The notes under the pieces: model-generated | Databases searched by the model: none | What the model was told of the DNA's origin: nothing | Seen by the model: only the letters and a program-made list of their open reading frames with translations | Part shown: positions 1 to 8,766 of the stretch, in pieces | Numbering within the stretch: the first letter of the stretch is position 1 | Layout of the letters: the number at the start of each line of letters is the position of its first letter | NCBI RefSeq assembly: GCF_014336955.1 | Contig: NZ_QRAI01000002.1 | Span: 620,001-684,000 of the forward strand | Length of the DNA stretch: 64,000 nucleotides | Direction: 5' to 3' | Source of the DNA: Saccharophagus sp. K07 | GTDB taxonomy: Bacteria; Pseudomonadota; Gammaproteobacteria; Pseudomonadales; Cellvibrionaceae | Program-made: the position numbers and the translations under genes

Positions 1-504
1 CAAACTGTCGAGATCGACATCGCTGGTGTACAGAAGGGTGGAGGAATCCCATGGATTGCGCGGCATCCAGCTGATGCTGACCAAGCCACCTTCGCGCCAG
101 TGGGTTTTGAGTTTTTCGTTGCCCTGTTTCAGCTGATCGAGAGTAAATATTTGATCGTGTTCATAATCTATGGCCACCAGTCCAGGCGTGTGAGTGGTGG
201 CGCTATCGACACCGCTGATCAGGCGGGTGTAGGAGCGATCGCTGGTTTCGGTCGCGATCTGATTGCCAAAACCGGCGTTTTGACCCATGACGTAACCGTC
301 AAAAGAAATACTCGAGCAGGTCAAACCCGCCAGCATTTTGAACACGCGGCGCGCTTCAGCGGTGAGATTCGGATTGGACGCCTCTTCCGCGCACGGCGGT
401 GGATTGGGATCTTTGCTGCCGCTGTGGGTGCGGTTGTAGCCGGTTTTACAGCCTGCCAGAAAGACCAGGGCGGCGAGACTGGCCACTGGTAATATTTTTC
501 TCAT
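1..504 (-). CDS. GH26-like lipoprotein (mannanase family), N-terminal part
   Basis: The gene runs off the left edge; 168 codons are visible from ATG at 504, preceded by a CGGAG ribosome binding site. The first 21 residues form a lipoprotein signal with lipobox LAGC, so the product should be anchored in a membrane. After a short Pro-rich linker the sequence has the N-terminal features of glycoside hydrolase family 26: a GYVMGQNAGFGN segment (about residues 82-93), a VAIDYEHD segment (about 122-129) and a GGLVSISWMPRNPW segment (about 147-160). GH26 enzymes are mostly endo-beta-mannanases. The catalytic glutamates lie beyond the window, so activity cannot be judged. The family assignment rests on my reading of these motifs only. 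Confidence 0.6.
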   Translation of the reverse strand, partial: MRKILPVASLAALVFLAGCKTGYNRTHSGSKDPNPPPCAEEASNPNLTAEARRVFKMLAGLTCSSISFDGYVMGQNAGFGNQIATETSDRSYTRLISGVDSATTHTPGLVAIDYEHDQIFTLDQLKQGNEKLKTHWREGGLVSISWMPRNPWDSSTLLYTSDVDLDSL

Positions 505-659
505 AGTTGTACTCCGTTAGGTGACGCGGTCATGCCAACGCCTTTTTTATCCGCGACAGTGCGCGCAATTGTCGCAGAAACAGACCGTGTTCTGTGCATT
601 TTTGAATTGTAGCGAAATGTAAATCCGTCGGATGGCGGATGATCAGTGGGGAGGGCCCA

Positions 660-1313
660 TCAAAACTCCATTTCCGGAACAATCTCCGGTACGACAAGCT
701 CGCCTGCGGTGAGTTTCGCTATGGCGTCGACCGAGACCCCCGGCGCGCGCTCGATCAGCCAGAATTTGCCATCGCGAATTTCCACATACGCAAGATCGGT
801 CACCACTTTTTTGATACAGCCGGCACCGGTCAGAGGCAGGGTGCATTGTGGGAGTAATTTGGATTCGCCGTCTTTGCTAGCGTGGGTCATAGTGACGACT
901 ATATTTTCCGCCCCCGCCACCAAATCCATCGCCCCTCCCATGCCCTTCACCAGTTTTCCCGGGATCATCCATGAGGCGATATTGCCCATCACATCGACTT
1001 CAAACGCACCGAGAACCGTAAGGTCTACGTGGCCGCCGCGGATCATGGCGAAGGATTGCGCAGAATCGAAAATAGAGGCGCCTGTGACCGCGGTTACTGT
1101 TTGTTTGCCAGCGTTGATCATATCCGGGTCCACTTCGTCCTCGGTGGGGAAGGGGCCCATGCCGAGCAGACCGTTTTCCGATTGCAGCATCACCTGCATG
1201 CCTTTAGGAATGTAATTGGCGACCAGTGTGGGAATGCCGATACCGAGGTTGACGTAGTAGCCGTCGCGCAATTCCCGGGCGACACGCATAGCGATTTGTT
1301 CACGAGTCAACAT
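660..1313 (-). CDS. scoB: 3-oxoacid CoA-transferase subunit B
   Basis: This 217-residue beta subunit of a family I CoA-transferase would move CoA from succinyl-CoA to a 3-oxoacid such as acetoacetate. The catalytic glutamate lies in SENGLLG (E46), and the N-terminal GIGIPTLV motif is typical. Length matches the family. It starts one base after the end of the alpha-subunit gene, so the two are translated from one mRNA and form the usual heterodimer. Substrate could also be 3-oxoadipate, but no aromatic-degradation genes are nearby. The symbol is by family; atoA or lpsJ are equivalents. Confidence 0.9.
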   Translation of the reverse strand: MLTREQIAMRVARELRDGYYVNLGIGIPTLVANYIPKGMQVMLQSENGLLGMGPFPTEDEVDPDMINAGKQTVTAVTGASIFDSAQSFAMIRGGHVDLTVLGAFEVDVMGNIASWMIPGKLVKGMGGAMDLVAGAENIVVTMTHASKDGESKLLPQCTLPLTGAGCIKKVVTDLAYVEIRDGKFWLIERAPGVSVDAIAKLTAGELVVPEIVPEMEF

Positions 1314-1314
1314 A

Positions 1315-2019
1315 TCAAGCCTCCTGCCGCACGGTGCGGCGTTCGATGCGTTTTTCGAAGGTGCCCTGAATCACCCGGTCGACATAAATGCCTGGGGTGT
1401 GGATGTTGTCCATATCCAGCTCGCCAGGCTCGACGATTTCCTCGACTTCCACCACTGTGATTTTTCCCGCCGTCGCTGCCAGCGGATTGAAATTGCGCGC
1501 GGTATGGCGATAGATCACGTTGCCGAAGCGATCGGCTTTCCAGCCTTTGACTATGGCGAAATCGCCGGTAATGGATTCTTCGAGAATGTATTGGCGCCCG
1601 TGAAATTCGCGCACTTCCTTGCCTTCACCAATGGGCGTGCCGTAGCCGGTGGCAGTAAAAAACGCGGGGATGCCTGCGCCGCCTGCGCGGATTTTTTCCG
1701 CCAGAGTGCCTTGCGGCGTTAATTCCACTTCCAGCTCGCCGCTGAGCAACTGCTGCTCAAACAGCGCATTTTCACCGACGTAAGACGAGATCATTTTTTT
1801 GATCTGGCGGCCTTCCAATAAAATGCCGAGGCCAAAACCGTCGACACCGCAATTGTTGGAGACCACCGTAAGATCGCGCACCCCCATTTTTTTGATCTGG
1901 GCGATCAACCCCTCGGGAATGCCGCACAAACCAAATCCGCCTGCAATAATTGTCATGCCGTCCGCCAGACCGGCGAGCGCCTGGTCGTAGGTGGTCACCA
2001 CTTTGTCGAGACCGGCCAT
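1315..2019 (-). CDS. scoA: 3-oxoacid CoA-transferase subunit A
   Basis: This is the 234-residue alpha subunit of the CoA-transferase. The CoA-binding glycine motif [10 protein letters not shown] is at residues 27-36, followed by the conserved [13 protein letters not shown] segment. It is the first gene of a tight two-gene operon with the beta subunit one base downstream. The operon is divergent from the shikimate-kinase-like gene; the 211 bp between them should hold both promoters, though I see no strong consensus there. The pair would serve ketone-body or short-chain fatty-acid metabolism. Confidence 0.9.
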   Translation of the reverse strand: MAGLDKVVTTYDQALAGLADGMTIIAGGFGLCGIPEGLIAQIKKMGVRDLTVVSNNCGVDGFGLGILLEGRQIKKMISSYVGENALFEQQLLSGELEVELTPQGTLAEKIRAGGAGIPAFFTATGYGTPIGEGKEVREFHGRQYILEESITGDFAIVKGWKADRFGNVIYRHTARNFNPLAATAGKITVVEVEEIVEPGELDMDNIHTPGIYVDRVIQGTFEKRIERRTVRQEA

Positions 2020-2230
2020 GCTGTCACCCCCATTTGGTTATGGCTGAAATGATTGAACTTCAGGAAGCAAGCCTTGGATTTATGCTGCGTTCGGCTGGCT
2101 TTTGTGAACTTGTTAGGAAAATGTCGGGTTAGGGTAGTGTGATATTGTTCGCGGGTCTATCCCCTGCACAGCTTTCGCTGGTGCAAACCCAGGCGTTAAA
2201 TCCATAGCGTTTCCATTAAGGCTGCGAGTT

Positions 2231-2758
2231 ATGAATTCCGCTCCACCTATCCATAAATTTGTTTTGATCGGCATGCCTGGCGCGGGTAAAACCACGGTCG
2301 GGCAAAAGTTGGCGCAACAGTTGGGCATCGACTTTGTCGATACCGATCAATTATTGGAGCAGTACTTTGGCGAATCCCTGCAAAGCCAGCTGGATCGCCT
2401 GGGTTATCTCGCCATGCGGCAGAGGGAAGAACAGTTTGTCGCCACTTGCGCTTTGCCTGCACGCGCCGTTGTGGCCACTGGTGGTAGTGTGGTGTACGGC
2501 CCGTCCGCCATGAATCGCTTAAAACAGGACGGGCTGATCCTGTATCTGGCGCTGTCGCTGGAGACGGTCAAACGCCGTGTCGACAACTGGCAGCAGCGCG
2601 GCTTTTCCTGCGCACCGGGACAAGGTTTGCAGAACGTCTATGAAGAACGGCTACCGCTTTATCGTCGTTATGCGGATGTGACCCTGGAGTGCGATGACTT
2701 GACCGTGGATGAAGCGGTCGAGGCGTTAAAGAAAGTTTGCAATAACCAATCTCCCTAA
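2231..2758 (+). CDS. shikimate kinase-like P-loop kinase
   Basis: A 175-residue NMP-kinase-fold protein closest to shikimate kinase. The Walker A motif is GMPGAGKTT (about residues 14-22), the substrate-site DTD follows at about 37-39, and an MRQREEQF segment stands where AroK has its FRxxE arginine. Two family hallmarks deviate: the substrate glycine loop reads ATGGSVVY rather than ATGGGSV, and the lid lacks the RPLL arginine motif. It is not next to aroB, the usual neighbour of aroK. It precedes an aminotransferase gene by about 110 bp. It may be a second shikimate kinase or a relative with another small substrate. Confidence 0.7.
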   Translation: MNSAPPIHKFVLIGMPGAGKTTVGQKLAQQLGIDFVDTDQLLEQYFGESLQSQLDRLGYLAMRQREEQFVATCALPARAVVATGGSVVYGPSAMNRLKQDGLILYLALSLETVKRRVDNWQQRGFSCAPGQGLQNVYEERLPLYRRYADVTLECDDLTVDEAVEALKKVCNNQSP

Positions 2759-2783
2759 TAGCTAAAACCGTGATTCGCGCAGG

Positions 2784-2812
2784 CTGTATTCGCATCGGGG
2801 GCCGGCTATAAT
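2784..2812 (+). promoter_or_regulatory. candidate promoter for the aminotransferase gene
   Basis: A perfect -10 hexamer TATAAT (2807-2812) with a GC-rich discriminator lies about 60 bp before the aminotransferase start. The -35 position 17 bp upstream (CTGTAT) is poor, so the call rests on the -10 alone. Confidence 0.4.
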
Positions 2813-2871
2813 CCGCGCACATTTCCATCCTAAGCCGTACCGCTATAGTTGCGCTGCGCGTGAGACTCTTT

Positions 2872-4071
2872 ATGTTTGAGCGTATTTCCACGTTGCCCGC
2901 CGACCCGATCCTGGGGCTGATGGGTCTTTTCCGTAATGATCCCAACCCACGCAAAGTTGATCTCGGTGTTGGTATTTATAAGAACGAGCGCGGCGAAACC
3001 CCCGTACTCCCCTCAATCGCCGAAGCGGAAAGGCGGTTGATTTCCCGGCAGACCAGCAAAGCCTATGTCGGTTTGGCTGGCAATACCACCTTTAACGCCG
3101 CCATGAGCGAGTTGCTGCTCGGCCCAGCCAAAGGCTTGGCGGAAGGTCGGTTTGCCGCAGTGCAGGCGCCCGGTGGATGCGGCGCGCTGCGAGTGGCGGC
3201 GGAGCTGATCAAGGTCGCCAATCCTTCAGCCACCATCTGGGTGAGCAATCCCACCTGGGGCAATCATATTCCGCTGCTGGGGAATGCCGGCCTCGCCATT
3301 CGCCAATATCCTTATTTTGATGCGGCCACGTCTGGCGTCGATTTTGCGGCCATGATGTCGGCCCTGGCCGAGGTAAAAGCGGGCGATTTCGTCTTGCTGC
3401 ACGGCTGCTGCCACAACCCCACAGGCGCCGATCTCAGCCCTGCGCAATGGCGTGAAGTGGCGGCGCTCGCGCAGAAGGTCGGCTTTATCCCTTTCGTCGA
3501 TATCGCCTACCAGGGCTTTGCGGACGACTTGGATGCGGATGCCTATGGTCTGCGTTACTTGGTCGACAATCTTCCGGAAGTCGTAGTCGCAGCCTCCAGC
3601 TCCAAGAACTTCGGTGTCTATCGGGAGCGGGTAGGACTGGTCGGCTTGATGGCTCCTACCCCGGCAATCGCCAATGCGGCAATGAGTCATATGCTGGCCA
3701 TTGCGCGCGGTATTTACTCCATGCCGCCAGATCATGGTGCGGCCTTGGTCGCCGAGGTTTTGACCGATGCAGCGCTGCGCGCCCGTTGGATTGAAGAAGT
3801 TGCTGAAATGCGCAACCGCATCAACGGATTGCGTCGTGAGTTCAGCGACGCAATGCGCGCTAGACTTGATTCAAATCGGTTTGACTTTGTGCAACTGCAG
3901 AAAGGAATGTTCTCGTACCTCGGTCTGACTGAAGTTGAAGTGTTGCGACTGCGGGAAAAATATTCGATCTATATGCTCAACTCGGCGCGAACCAGTATCT
4001 CCGGTCTCAACCGCGAGAATTTCGATTACGTCTGTGACGCAGTCGCCAACGTGGTTCGTGGGAGCGATTAA
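2872..4071 (+). CDS. aromatic/aspartate aminotransferase, class I
   Basis: A 399-residue PLP-dependent fold-type I aminotransferase of the AspC/TyrB group, moving an amino group between aromatic amino acids or aspartate and 2-oxoglutarate in the cytoplasm. The PLP lysine is K245 in SSSKNFGVYRERVG, and the substrate carboxylate arginine is about R373 in SARTSISG. I chose ATG 2872 (MFERISTLPADPILGL) because family members start this way; an in-frame GTG lies at 2860. A shikimate-kinase-like gene upstream suggests an aromatic amino acid role, so TyrB-type activity is plausible, but AspC-type specificity cannot be excluded. Confidence 0.85.
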   Translation: MFERISTLPADPILGLMGLFRNDPNPRKVDLGVGIYKNERGETPVLPSIAEAERRLISRQTSKAYVGLAGNTTFNAAMSELLLGPAKGLAEGRFAAVQAPGGCGALRVAAELIKVANPSATIWVSNPTWGNHIPLLGNAGLAIRQYPYFDAATSGVDFAAMMSALAEVKAGDFVLLHGCCHNPTGADLSPAQWREVAALAQKVGFIPFVDIAYQGFADDLDADAYGLRYLVDNLPEVVVAASSSKNFGVYRERVGLVGLMAPTPAIANAAMSHMLAIARGIYSMPPDHGAALVAEVLTDAALRARWIEEVAEMRNRINGLRREFSDAMRARLDSNRFDFVQLQKGMFSYLGLTEVEVLRLREKYSIYMLNSARTSISGLNRENFDYVCDAVANVVRGSD

Positions 4072-4311
4072 GATCACACTAGTGAAATCGAGGCGGACAA
4101 GTGACCCGGGGAGGGATGGAAATTGGCTTCTCGGGTTTATATACTGCTCAAAAAGTGTCCGCAGATCGCACCAATTAACCCTTATTGGATGACCAGCTTC
4201 ACGGACGATCAGTAGTTAACGGACGATTATCTACTGGATTATTAGTGTCTATTGGATGATTCAGCATCCTCCTTGGTTTTTGTGGAGAGGAGGAAGTTTA
4301 ATTGAGGCTCA
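4072..4311. other. intergenic region with short direct repeats
   Basis: This 240-bp gap holds no credible gene. ACGGACGAT occurs at 4201-4209 and 4219-4227, and TATTGGATGA at 4183-4192 and 4250-4259. It must contain the HD-GYP promoter, but I see no confident hexamers. Confidence 0.3.
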
Positions 4312-5544
4312 ATGTCATCTAACACCCAAAAAGTACACGTTAGCGAGTTGCGTGTCGGTATGTTTGTCAGCCGCCTGGACCGCGATTGGCTGGAAACACC
4401 TTTTCTCTTGCAAGGGTTCCACATAGAAGAGGAAGGTGATATCGACGTGATTGCTGAGTATTGCCAATACGTCTATATCGACGACGACAAGAGCGTTAAA
4501 CCAAAAGCTAGCGAACACAGCTCCAATGTCGGCACGGCCCGCCAAGTGCGGGTCAATCCCAATATTTTTCAGCCGGAAGTCCCCCTGGAAGATGAACATC
4601 GCCGGGTAATGGGGACCTTCCGTCAAGCCCGCAGCCTCACTAAAACCCTGTTGGACGACATACGTCTCGGCGGCGCTATTAATACCGAGCAGGCTCGTCA
4701 CACAGTCAACGAATGCGTGCAGTCCGTCATCCGCCATCCCGACGCCTTGTTGTGGATGTCAAAAATGCGTGATGAAAACGAATACACGGCTGAGCACTGT
4801 CTCAACGTCTGTATTTTGGCAATAGCCTTTGGCCGCCATTTGGGTATGGAGGAATCGGAATTACAGAACCTGGGAATGTGCGGTCTGTTGCACGATGTCG
4901 GCAAAATGAAAATTCCGCCGGAAATTCTCAACAAACCGGACAGACTGACTGTCGACGAGATGCGCATCATGATGGCGCACACAGTACACGGCAGAAATTT
5001 ATTACTGAGTTCGTCCGGCATTTACACCGGTGCCATTGACGTCGCCTTGAGCCACCACGAGCGCATTGATGGCAAAGGTTATCCGCGCCAGTTATCCGGC
5101 AACAGTATTTCGCGTTTTTCCAAAATCATTGCCATTGTGGACGCATACGATGCCATGACGGCAGATCGCTGTTACCAGACAGCGCGCACTTCAACAGAAG
5201 CCATCAAAATCATCTACAAAGATCGCGGTACCCATTTCGACGAGCAGCTCGCGCTGAAATTCCTGCAGATGGTGGGACTCTATCCGGCGGGTAGTATCGT
5301 CGAACTCTATTCCGGCGAAGTCGGCATGGTCATAGAGTCCAACCCGCGCTATCGCCACCTTCCGCGCATCGTGATGTTGCGCGACAAAGATAAACAACCG
5401 CTGCCCAAGGAAGTCATGGTCGATCTGTCCCTGGTCGAAAAAGGCGAGCTGAGCAAGGATTACCTGATCAAGCAGGTGTGGAAAGATAAAACCTTCGGCA
5501 TCACCTTGAAGAATTATCTGGAGCGCGGTTTGTTTATGGCGTGA
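4312..5544 (+). CDS. HD-GYP cyclic-di-GMP phosphodiesterase
   Basis: A 410-residue cytoplasmic protein with an N-terminal DUF3391-like domain (about residues 5-120) and an HD-GYP domain (about 145-320). The HD pair is H194-D195 in LLHDVGKMKIP, and HHERIDGKGYP from H248 carries the full HHExxDGxGYP signature, so it should be an active c-di-GMP hydrolase. No membrane segment or receiver domain is visible. GAGG lies four bases before the ATG, with an AGGAGG further upstream. It stands alone and faces downstream intergenic DNA. The likely role is control of the motile-to-sessile switch, fitting the CsgD-like regulator at 43 kb, though no direct link is shown. Confidence 0.9.
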   Translation: MSSNTQKVHVSELRVGMFVSRLDRDWLETPFLLQGFHIEEEGDIDVIAEYCQYVYIDDDKSVKPKASEHSSNVGTARQVRVNPNIFQPEVPLEDEHRRVMGTFRQARSLTKTLLDDIRLGGAINTEQARHTVNECVQSVIRHPDALLWMSKMRDENEYTAEHCLNVCILAIAFGRHLGMEESELQNLGMCGLLHDVGKMKIPPEILNKPDRLTVDEMRIMMAHTVHGRNLLLSSSGIYTGAIDVALSHHERIDGKGYPRQLSGNSISRFSKIIAIVDAYDAMTADRCYQTARTSTEAIKIIYKDRGTHFDEQLALKFLQMVGLYPAGSIVELYSGEVGMVIESNPRYRHLPRIVMLRDKDKQPLPKEVMVDLSLVEKGELSKDYLIKQVWKDKTFGITLKNYLERGLFMA

Positions 5545-5920
5545 ATGGCTTTTATAGCTGACATTCACGACATCCGTTTCTTTCCGCTAAATTAGTACTG
5601 ACTTCTCCGTTCAGCGGCGTGCGAGCAGAGGTGTAGCCAATCAGCTGTATGTTATTCAAGCACCAAGAGTAATCTTACGAATTTTTTCTTGACTTCTAAA
5701 ATTCCTCATCTTGTGTTGTTTTTTGCGTAAATATTTTTCGGGTGTCAATTTTTTGACGATTTGAGATTTAAATTCGCATAAATTCTTCCGCTCTCTGACT
5801 TGCAGCAATGCAGGTTCCTTCTATTCTCATTCTATGTCCCGAGAATGCGTTGCTGTTCTCGGTTTACATTAATTTGCGCTAGCTGTGGGCGCGTTAAATA
5901 ATTAGAAGGAAACATACAAG
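5545..5920. other. 376-bp AT-rich leader region of the 724-aa lipoprotein
   Basis: No gene is visible. A possible promoter is TTGACG at 5753-5758 followed at 18 bp by CATAAA. A 7-bp inverted repeat CCGAGAA/TTCTCGG with a 10-base loop (5839-5862) lies in the leader about 60 bp before the start codon. It has no U-run, so it is not an intrinsic terminator. I recognise no riboswitch class. Confidence 0.35.
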
Positions 5921-8095
5921 ATGAATTTGCGACGTTATTTTATGATAGGCGCAGCCGCAGTGGCGGTAAGCATTCAGGGATGTGGTTGTGATAGCAATAA
6001 AAAACGCACATCCAACCCAACAACACCGCCAGCTGAATCGACAGTAACGATTCAAGGGACAGCTGGTAAAGGTATTTTGCAGAATTTTACGGCAACAGCG
6101 CATATTTTTTCGGGCAACGTGGACGAACCTATTGCGTCTGGGATTACTCAAACAGATGGTACCTACCGTTTAGAAATCCCACGCCAAAATATCGGCTCAC
6201 CAATTATTGTTAGGGTCGCGCCCAGATCCGACTCCACCATGATTTGCGATTTGCCGCAAGGTTGTGGAGACAATGAGTTTGGTGAACCCACTCCAGTGGA
6301 TGACGATTTTCAGTTGAGTGCCATTGTGCCGAGCGTTTCGGAAAATCAAAACGTTAACCTCAGTGCATTCACAACAATCGCCACTTCTTTAGTTCTTGAT
6401 CAAGCCCAGTCCGGTGATAATTTAGATACGATTCGCCGTTATATTGCAGAAAGTAACTCGCAAGTGGCTAACCGTTTTGGCATTTCGTCCGACCTTACTG
6501 GGTTGCCGGTTATCGATATCACTAATCCCAATCAAGCGAATACGATTCAAGGTCTTTCAGACAGAGAAACCGCTCGTTATAACGCGTTAAACTCAGGTCT
6601 TTTGTCAGCTTTGATGAATGACAACCCAGAGAGCAGCATGGGAAGTGCGTTGAACCAATTTGTTGCTGACTATGTGGAGCGTGGTGTTGCTGGAAACACA
6701 TCTAGAGATAGTGACACGAGTTTCGCTGAGATTGTGCGCCAAGCGGCTGAGGCTTTGAGGATTGTGGGAGAAAGAGCGGGTGAAAGCAGCAATCTTAACT
6801 TGCAGCCCTTGACACAAGAGTTAACTACAGAAGCGGATTTGGCTTCCAATGAAGAGCCAGATGAATTTGATCAAGGCACGCCTAGCGATACTGATCCCGA
6901 TGCAAGCGCGCGTGAAAAAGCGATTGCGATGGTAACGGATTTGCGCAATTTGATTTTCTCGTTCGGTGAACAAAGTATTGAGGGCGGCACGATTGGTGCG
7001 ATTGCCGATGATTTTGCTTTACAAATTGAAGGCGCGGAAATGGCATCCAGCGGTGATGCGGGCGCATTGGTTGAAGCGCTGACTTTAGCGGCTTCTGCAT
7101 TGGATGATGCAAACCGTGCCTATCAAGCTAACAACGCATTAACCTCTTATGTAAGCGACACTGGAATTACAGTTGCTATTGAAGCGGGTGATGATGCTGT
7201 TTCCTTCGAAATTGACGAAACCATAACGGCTGTTAATCCATCCGTTAAATTGACTTTGAGCTCAACCAATGCGTTGGACTTGAACGATAGTGAGACAGAT
7301 GCCTCTGCGTCTGGCGAATACACTATCTCTGGCAGTGCCGAAACCGACGCTTTGACATTGATCATTTCTCAAGGCTCTTTCAGTGTTAACTATGAAGGGG
7401 CAAAAGAGGCCGTAACTGAAAATCACGAGTTGAGCAATTTGCAGTTACGTCTAGCCGCACAACTCAAACAAAATGTTGAGCTGCCAATCGTTTTAACAGG
7501 GCGTTTAGAGGCGACGGTTAGCAATGTTGAGCTTGAATCAACATCTGCTACTGGCGGCGACAGCACAGAGGCGTCTTTGGGAACTGTAGCGTTTTCTTTT
7601 AATGGCTCTGTTGGTAATTCCGCTGGTGAAACTGCGCAATTTGCATTGGCTTTGTCTGGTGATGCAAAAGGCATGAGTTTGACGGAAGCTTGGGTCAATG
7701 GCACTAAGTCGGTAACCACAGAAACCGAAGAGCAATTTGCGGATGCATCTGGCAGTTTGCACTTTACTGCGAAATTAACCGGCATTCCTAATGCGGTCGT
7801 GATCAGCTTCAGTGCATCGCGTACAGCTTTAGAGGCTGCGGAAACATCGCTTAATGTGCGTTATTCTGGCAAACAATTCCGCTTTAGCATGGATGTCGAA
7901 GCGGGTGAGCCCAAAGGTTACCTCACGATCACTAACCAAGATGGTGTGATCTTACGTCTGCGCCAAGTCAAAACCGGTAACAAATTGGTAGCGGAAGGTG
8001 ATGTGGCTTATCAAGGTGTTGTGTACGGTGTCATCGAAGAGCGAACTGGCCTAGTGGTTGTACGTTTTGGCGACGAATTGGAAACACTGTATTAA
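5921..8095 (+). CDS. large unknown lipoprotein
   Basis: A 724-residue protein I cannot assign. It starts with a signal peptide and lipobox SIQGC (C at about residue 21), followed by a Lys-rich then Thr/Pro-rich linker. Residues about 43-120 look like a carboxypeptidase-regulatory-type beta-sandwich (a GTAGKG start and GITQTDGTYRLEIP). A helical segment with FTTIATSLVLDQA follows, then an acidic linker rich in Asp and Glu (about 305-330), then a long Thr/Ser-rich beta region to the C-terminus. AGAAGGA precedes the ATG. Its base composition looks AT-richer than the flanking genes. The overall plan resembles the lipoprotein at 33332-35038. It is probably exposed on the cell surface or in the periplasm. 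Confidence 0.65.
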   Translation: MNLRRYFMIGAAAVAVSIQGCGCDSNKKRTSNPTTPPAESTVTIQGTAGKGILQNFTATAHIFSGNVDEPIASGITQTDGTYRLEIPRQNIGSPIIVRVAPRSDSTMICDLPQGCGDNEFGEPTPVDDDFQLSAIVPSVSENQNVNLSAFTTIATSLVLDQAQSGDNLDTIRRYIAESNSQVANRFGISSDLTGLPVIDITNPNQANTIQGLSDRETARYNALNSGLLSALMNDNPESSMGSALNQFVADYVERGVAGNTSRDSDTSFAEIVRQAAEALRIVGERAGESSNLNLQPLTQELTTEADLASNEEPDEFDQGTPSDTDPDASAREKAIAMVTDLRNLIFSFGEQSIEGGTIGAIADDFALQIEGAEMASSGDAGALVEALTLAASALDDANRAYQANNALTSYVSDTGITVAIEAGDDAVSFEIDETITAVNPSVKLTLSSTNALDLNDSETDASASGEYTISGSAETDALTLIISQGSFSVNYEGAKEAVTENHELSNLQLRLAAQLKQNVELPIVLTGRLEATVSNVELESTSATGGDSTEASLGTVAFSFNGSVGNSAGETAQFALALSGDAKGMSLTEAWVNGTKSVTTETEEQFADASGSLHFTAKLTGIPNAVVISFSASRTALEAAETSLNVRYSGKQFRFSMDVEAGEPKGYLTITNQDGVILRLRQVKTGNKLVAEGDVAYQGVVYGVIEERTGLVVVRFGDELETLY

Positions 8096-8158
8096 TTCAA
8101 ACGCTGTTGTTTGATGCTGTCGAACAGGGATGTTCACTTTCATGTCGATTATCATTGC

Positions 8159-8181
8159 GCTGGCAAACGCTGTTTGCCAGC
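8159..8181 (+). terminator. inverted repeat between convergent genes
   Basis: A perfect 10-bp stem GCTGGCAAAC/GTTTGCCAGC with a 3-base loop lies between the convergent lipoprotein and greB genes. There is no U-run on either side, so it may be a weak bidirectional terminator or an mRNA 3' stabiliser. Confidence 0.4.
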
Positions 8182-8216
8182 CTCTTAAATCTGCTTACCA
8201 CGTACTCCTTTGTTAT

Positions 8217-8714
8217 TCAGCTTGATTCCGTTGCCGGCAATTGTTTTTGGTAGGTTATAGAGATTATTTCCCAATAAAATTCGCCTGCTTCCGTTTTGAC
8301 AACAGCTTCATCACCGACCTTTTTACGCAATAAAGCTCTGGCCATAGGCGAATCGACGGAGATGTAATTTTTCTCACCAAAAATTTCATCGTAACCAACG
8401 ATGCGAAATTCTTTAGTTTCGCCTTCCTCATTTTCGATTTTGACCCAGCTGCCAAAATAGACCGTGCCCTCTTGTTCTTTGGCGTAGGGGACTACTTTTA
8501 ATGAATCAATTCGTTTGCGCAGGTAGCGCACCCTGCGGTCAATTTCACGCAATCTTTTTTTGTTGTATTGATAGTCCGCATTCTCGCTCCGATCGCCGAG
8601 ACTGGCCGCCCAAGTCACTTTTTTGGTCACTTCCGGCCGCTCAGTGCGCCACAGGTAATCCAGCTCAGCTTTGAGTTTGGCGAGCCCTTCTTCGGTTATT
8701 AGTGGTGTGCTCAT
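8217..8714 (-). CDS. greB: transcription elongation factor GreB
   Basis: A 165-residue Gre factor that enters the RNA polymerase secondary channel and stimulates cleavage of backtracked RNA. The coiled-coil N-terminus carries the acidic tip motif SENADYQYNKK (about residues 43-53), followed by the RRVRYLRKRID segment. The C-terminal FKBP-like domain has SVDSPMARALLRKKVGDE. Length and the YFGSWVKIE segment match GreB rather than GreA. It lies 52 bp after the S9 peptidase gene and may share its mRNA. Unusually, the bases just upstream are almost all T and A, with no Shine-Dalgarno sequence. Confidence 0.92.
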   Translation of the reverse strand: MSTPLITEEGLAKLKAELDYLWRTERPEVTKKVTWAASLGDRSENADYQYNKKRLREIDRRVRYLRKRIDSLKVVPYAKEQEGTVYFGSWVKIENEEGETKEFRIVGYDEIFGEKNYISVDSPMARALLRKKVGDEAVVKTEAGEFYWEIISITYQKQLPATESS

Positions 8715-8766
8715 ATTTAAAAAGAAAAATTATTAAAAATGGATTGTCTGCTAAATGCCTCAAGGC

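Noticed and set aside
100-492. 130-codon open frame on the + strand at the left edge
   Set aside because: It is the antisense of the GH26-like lipoprotein gene, which has a ribosome binding site, a lipobox and family motifs.
5545-5920. Riboswitch in the leader of the 724-residue lipoprotein gene
   Set aside because: Only one 7-bp inverted repeat is visible and no conserved core of a known class, including c-di-GMP types, can be found.
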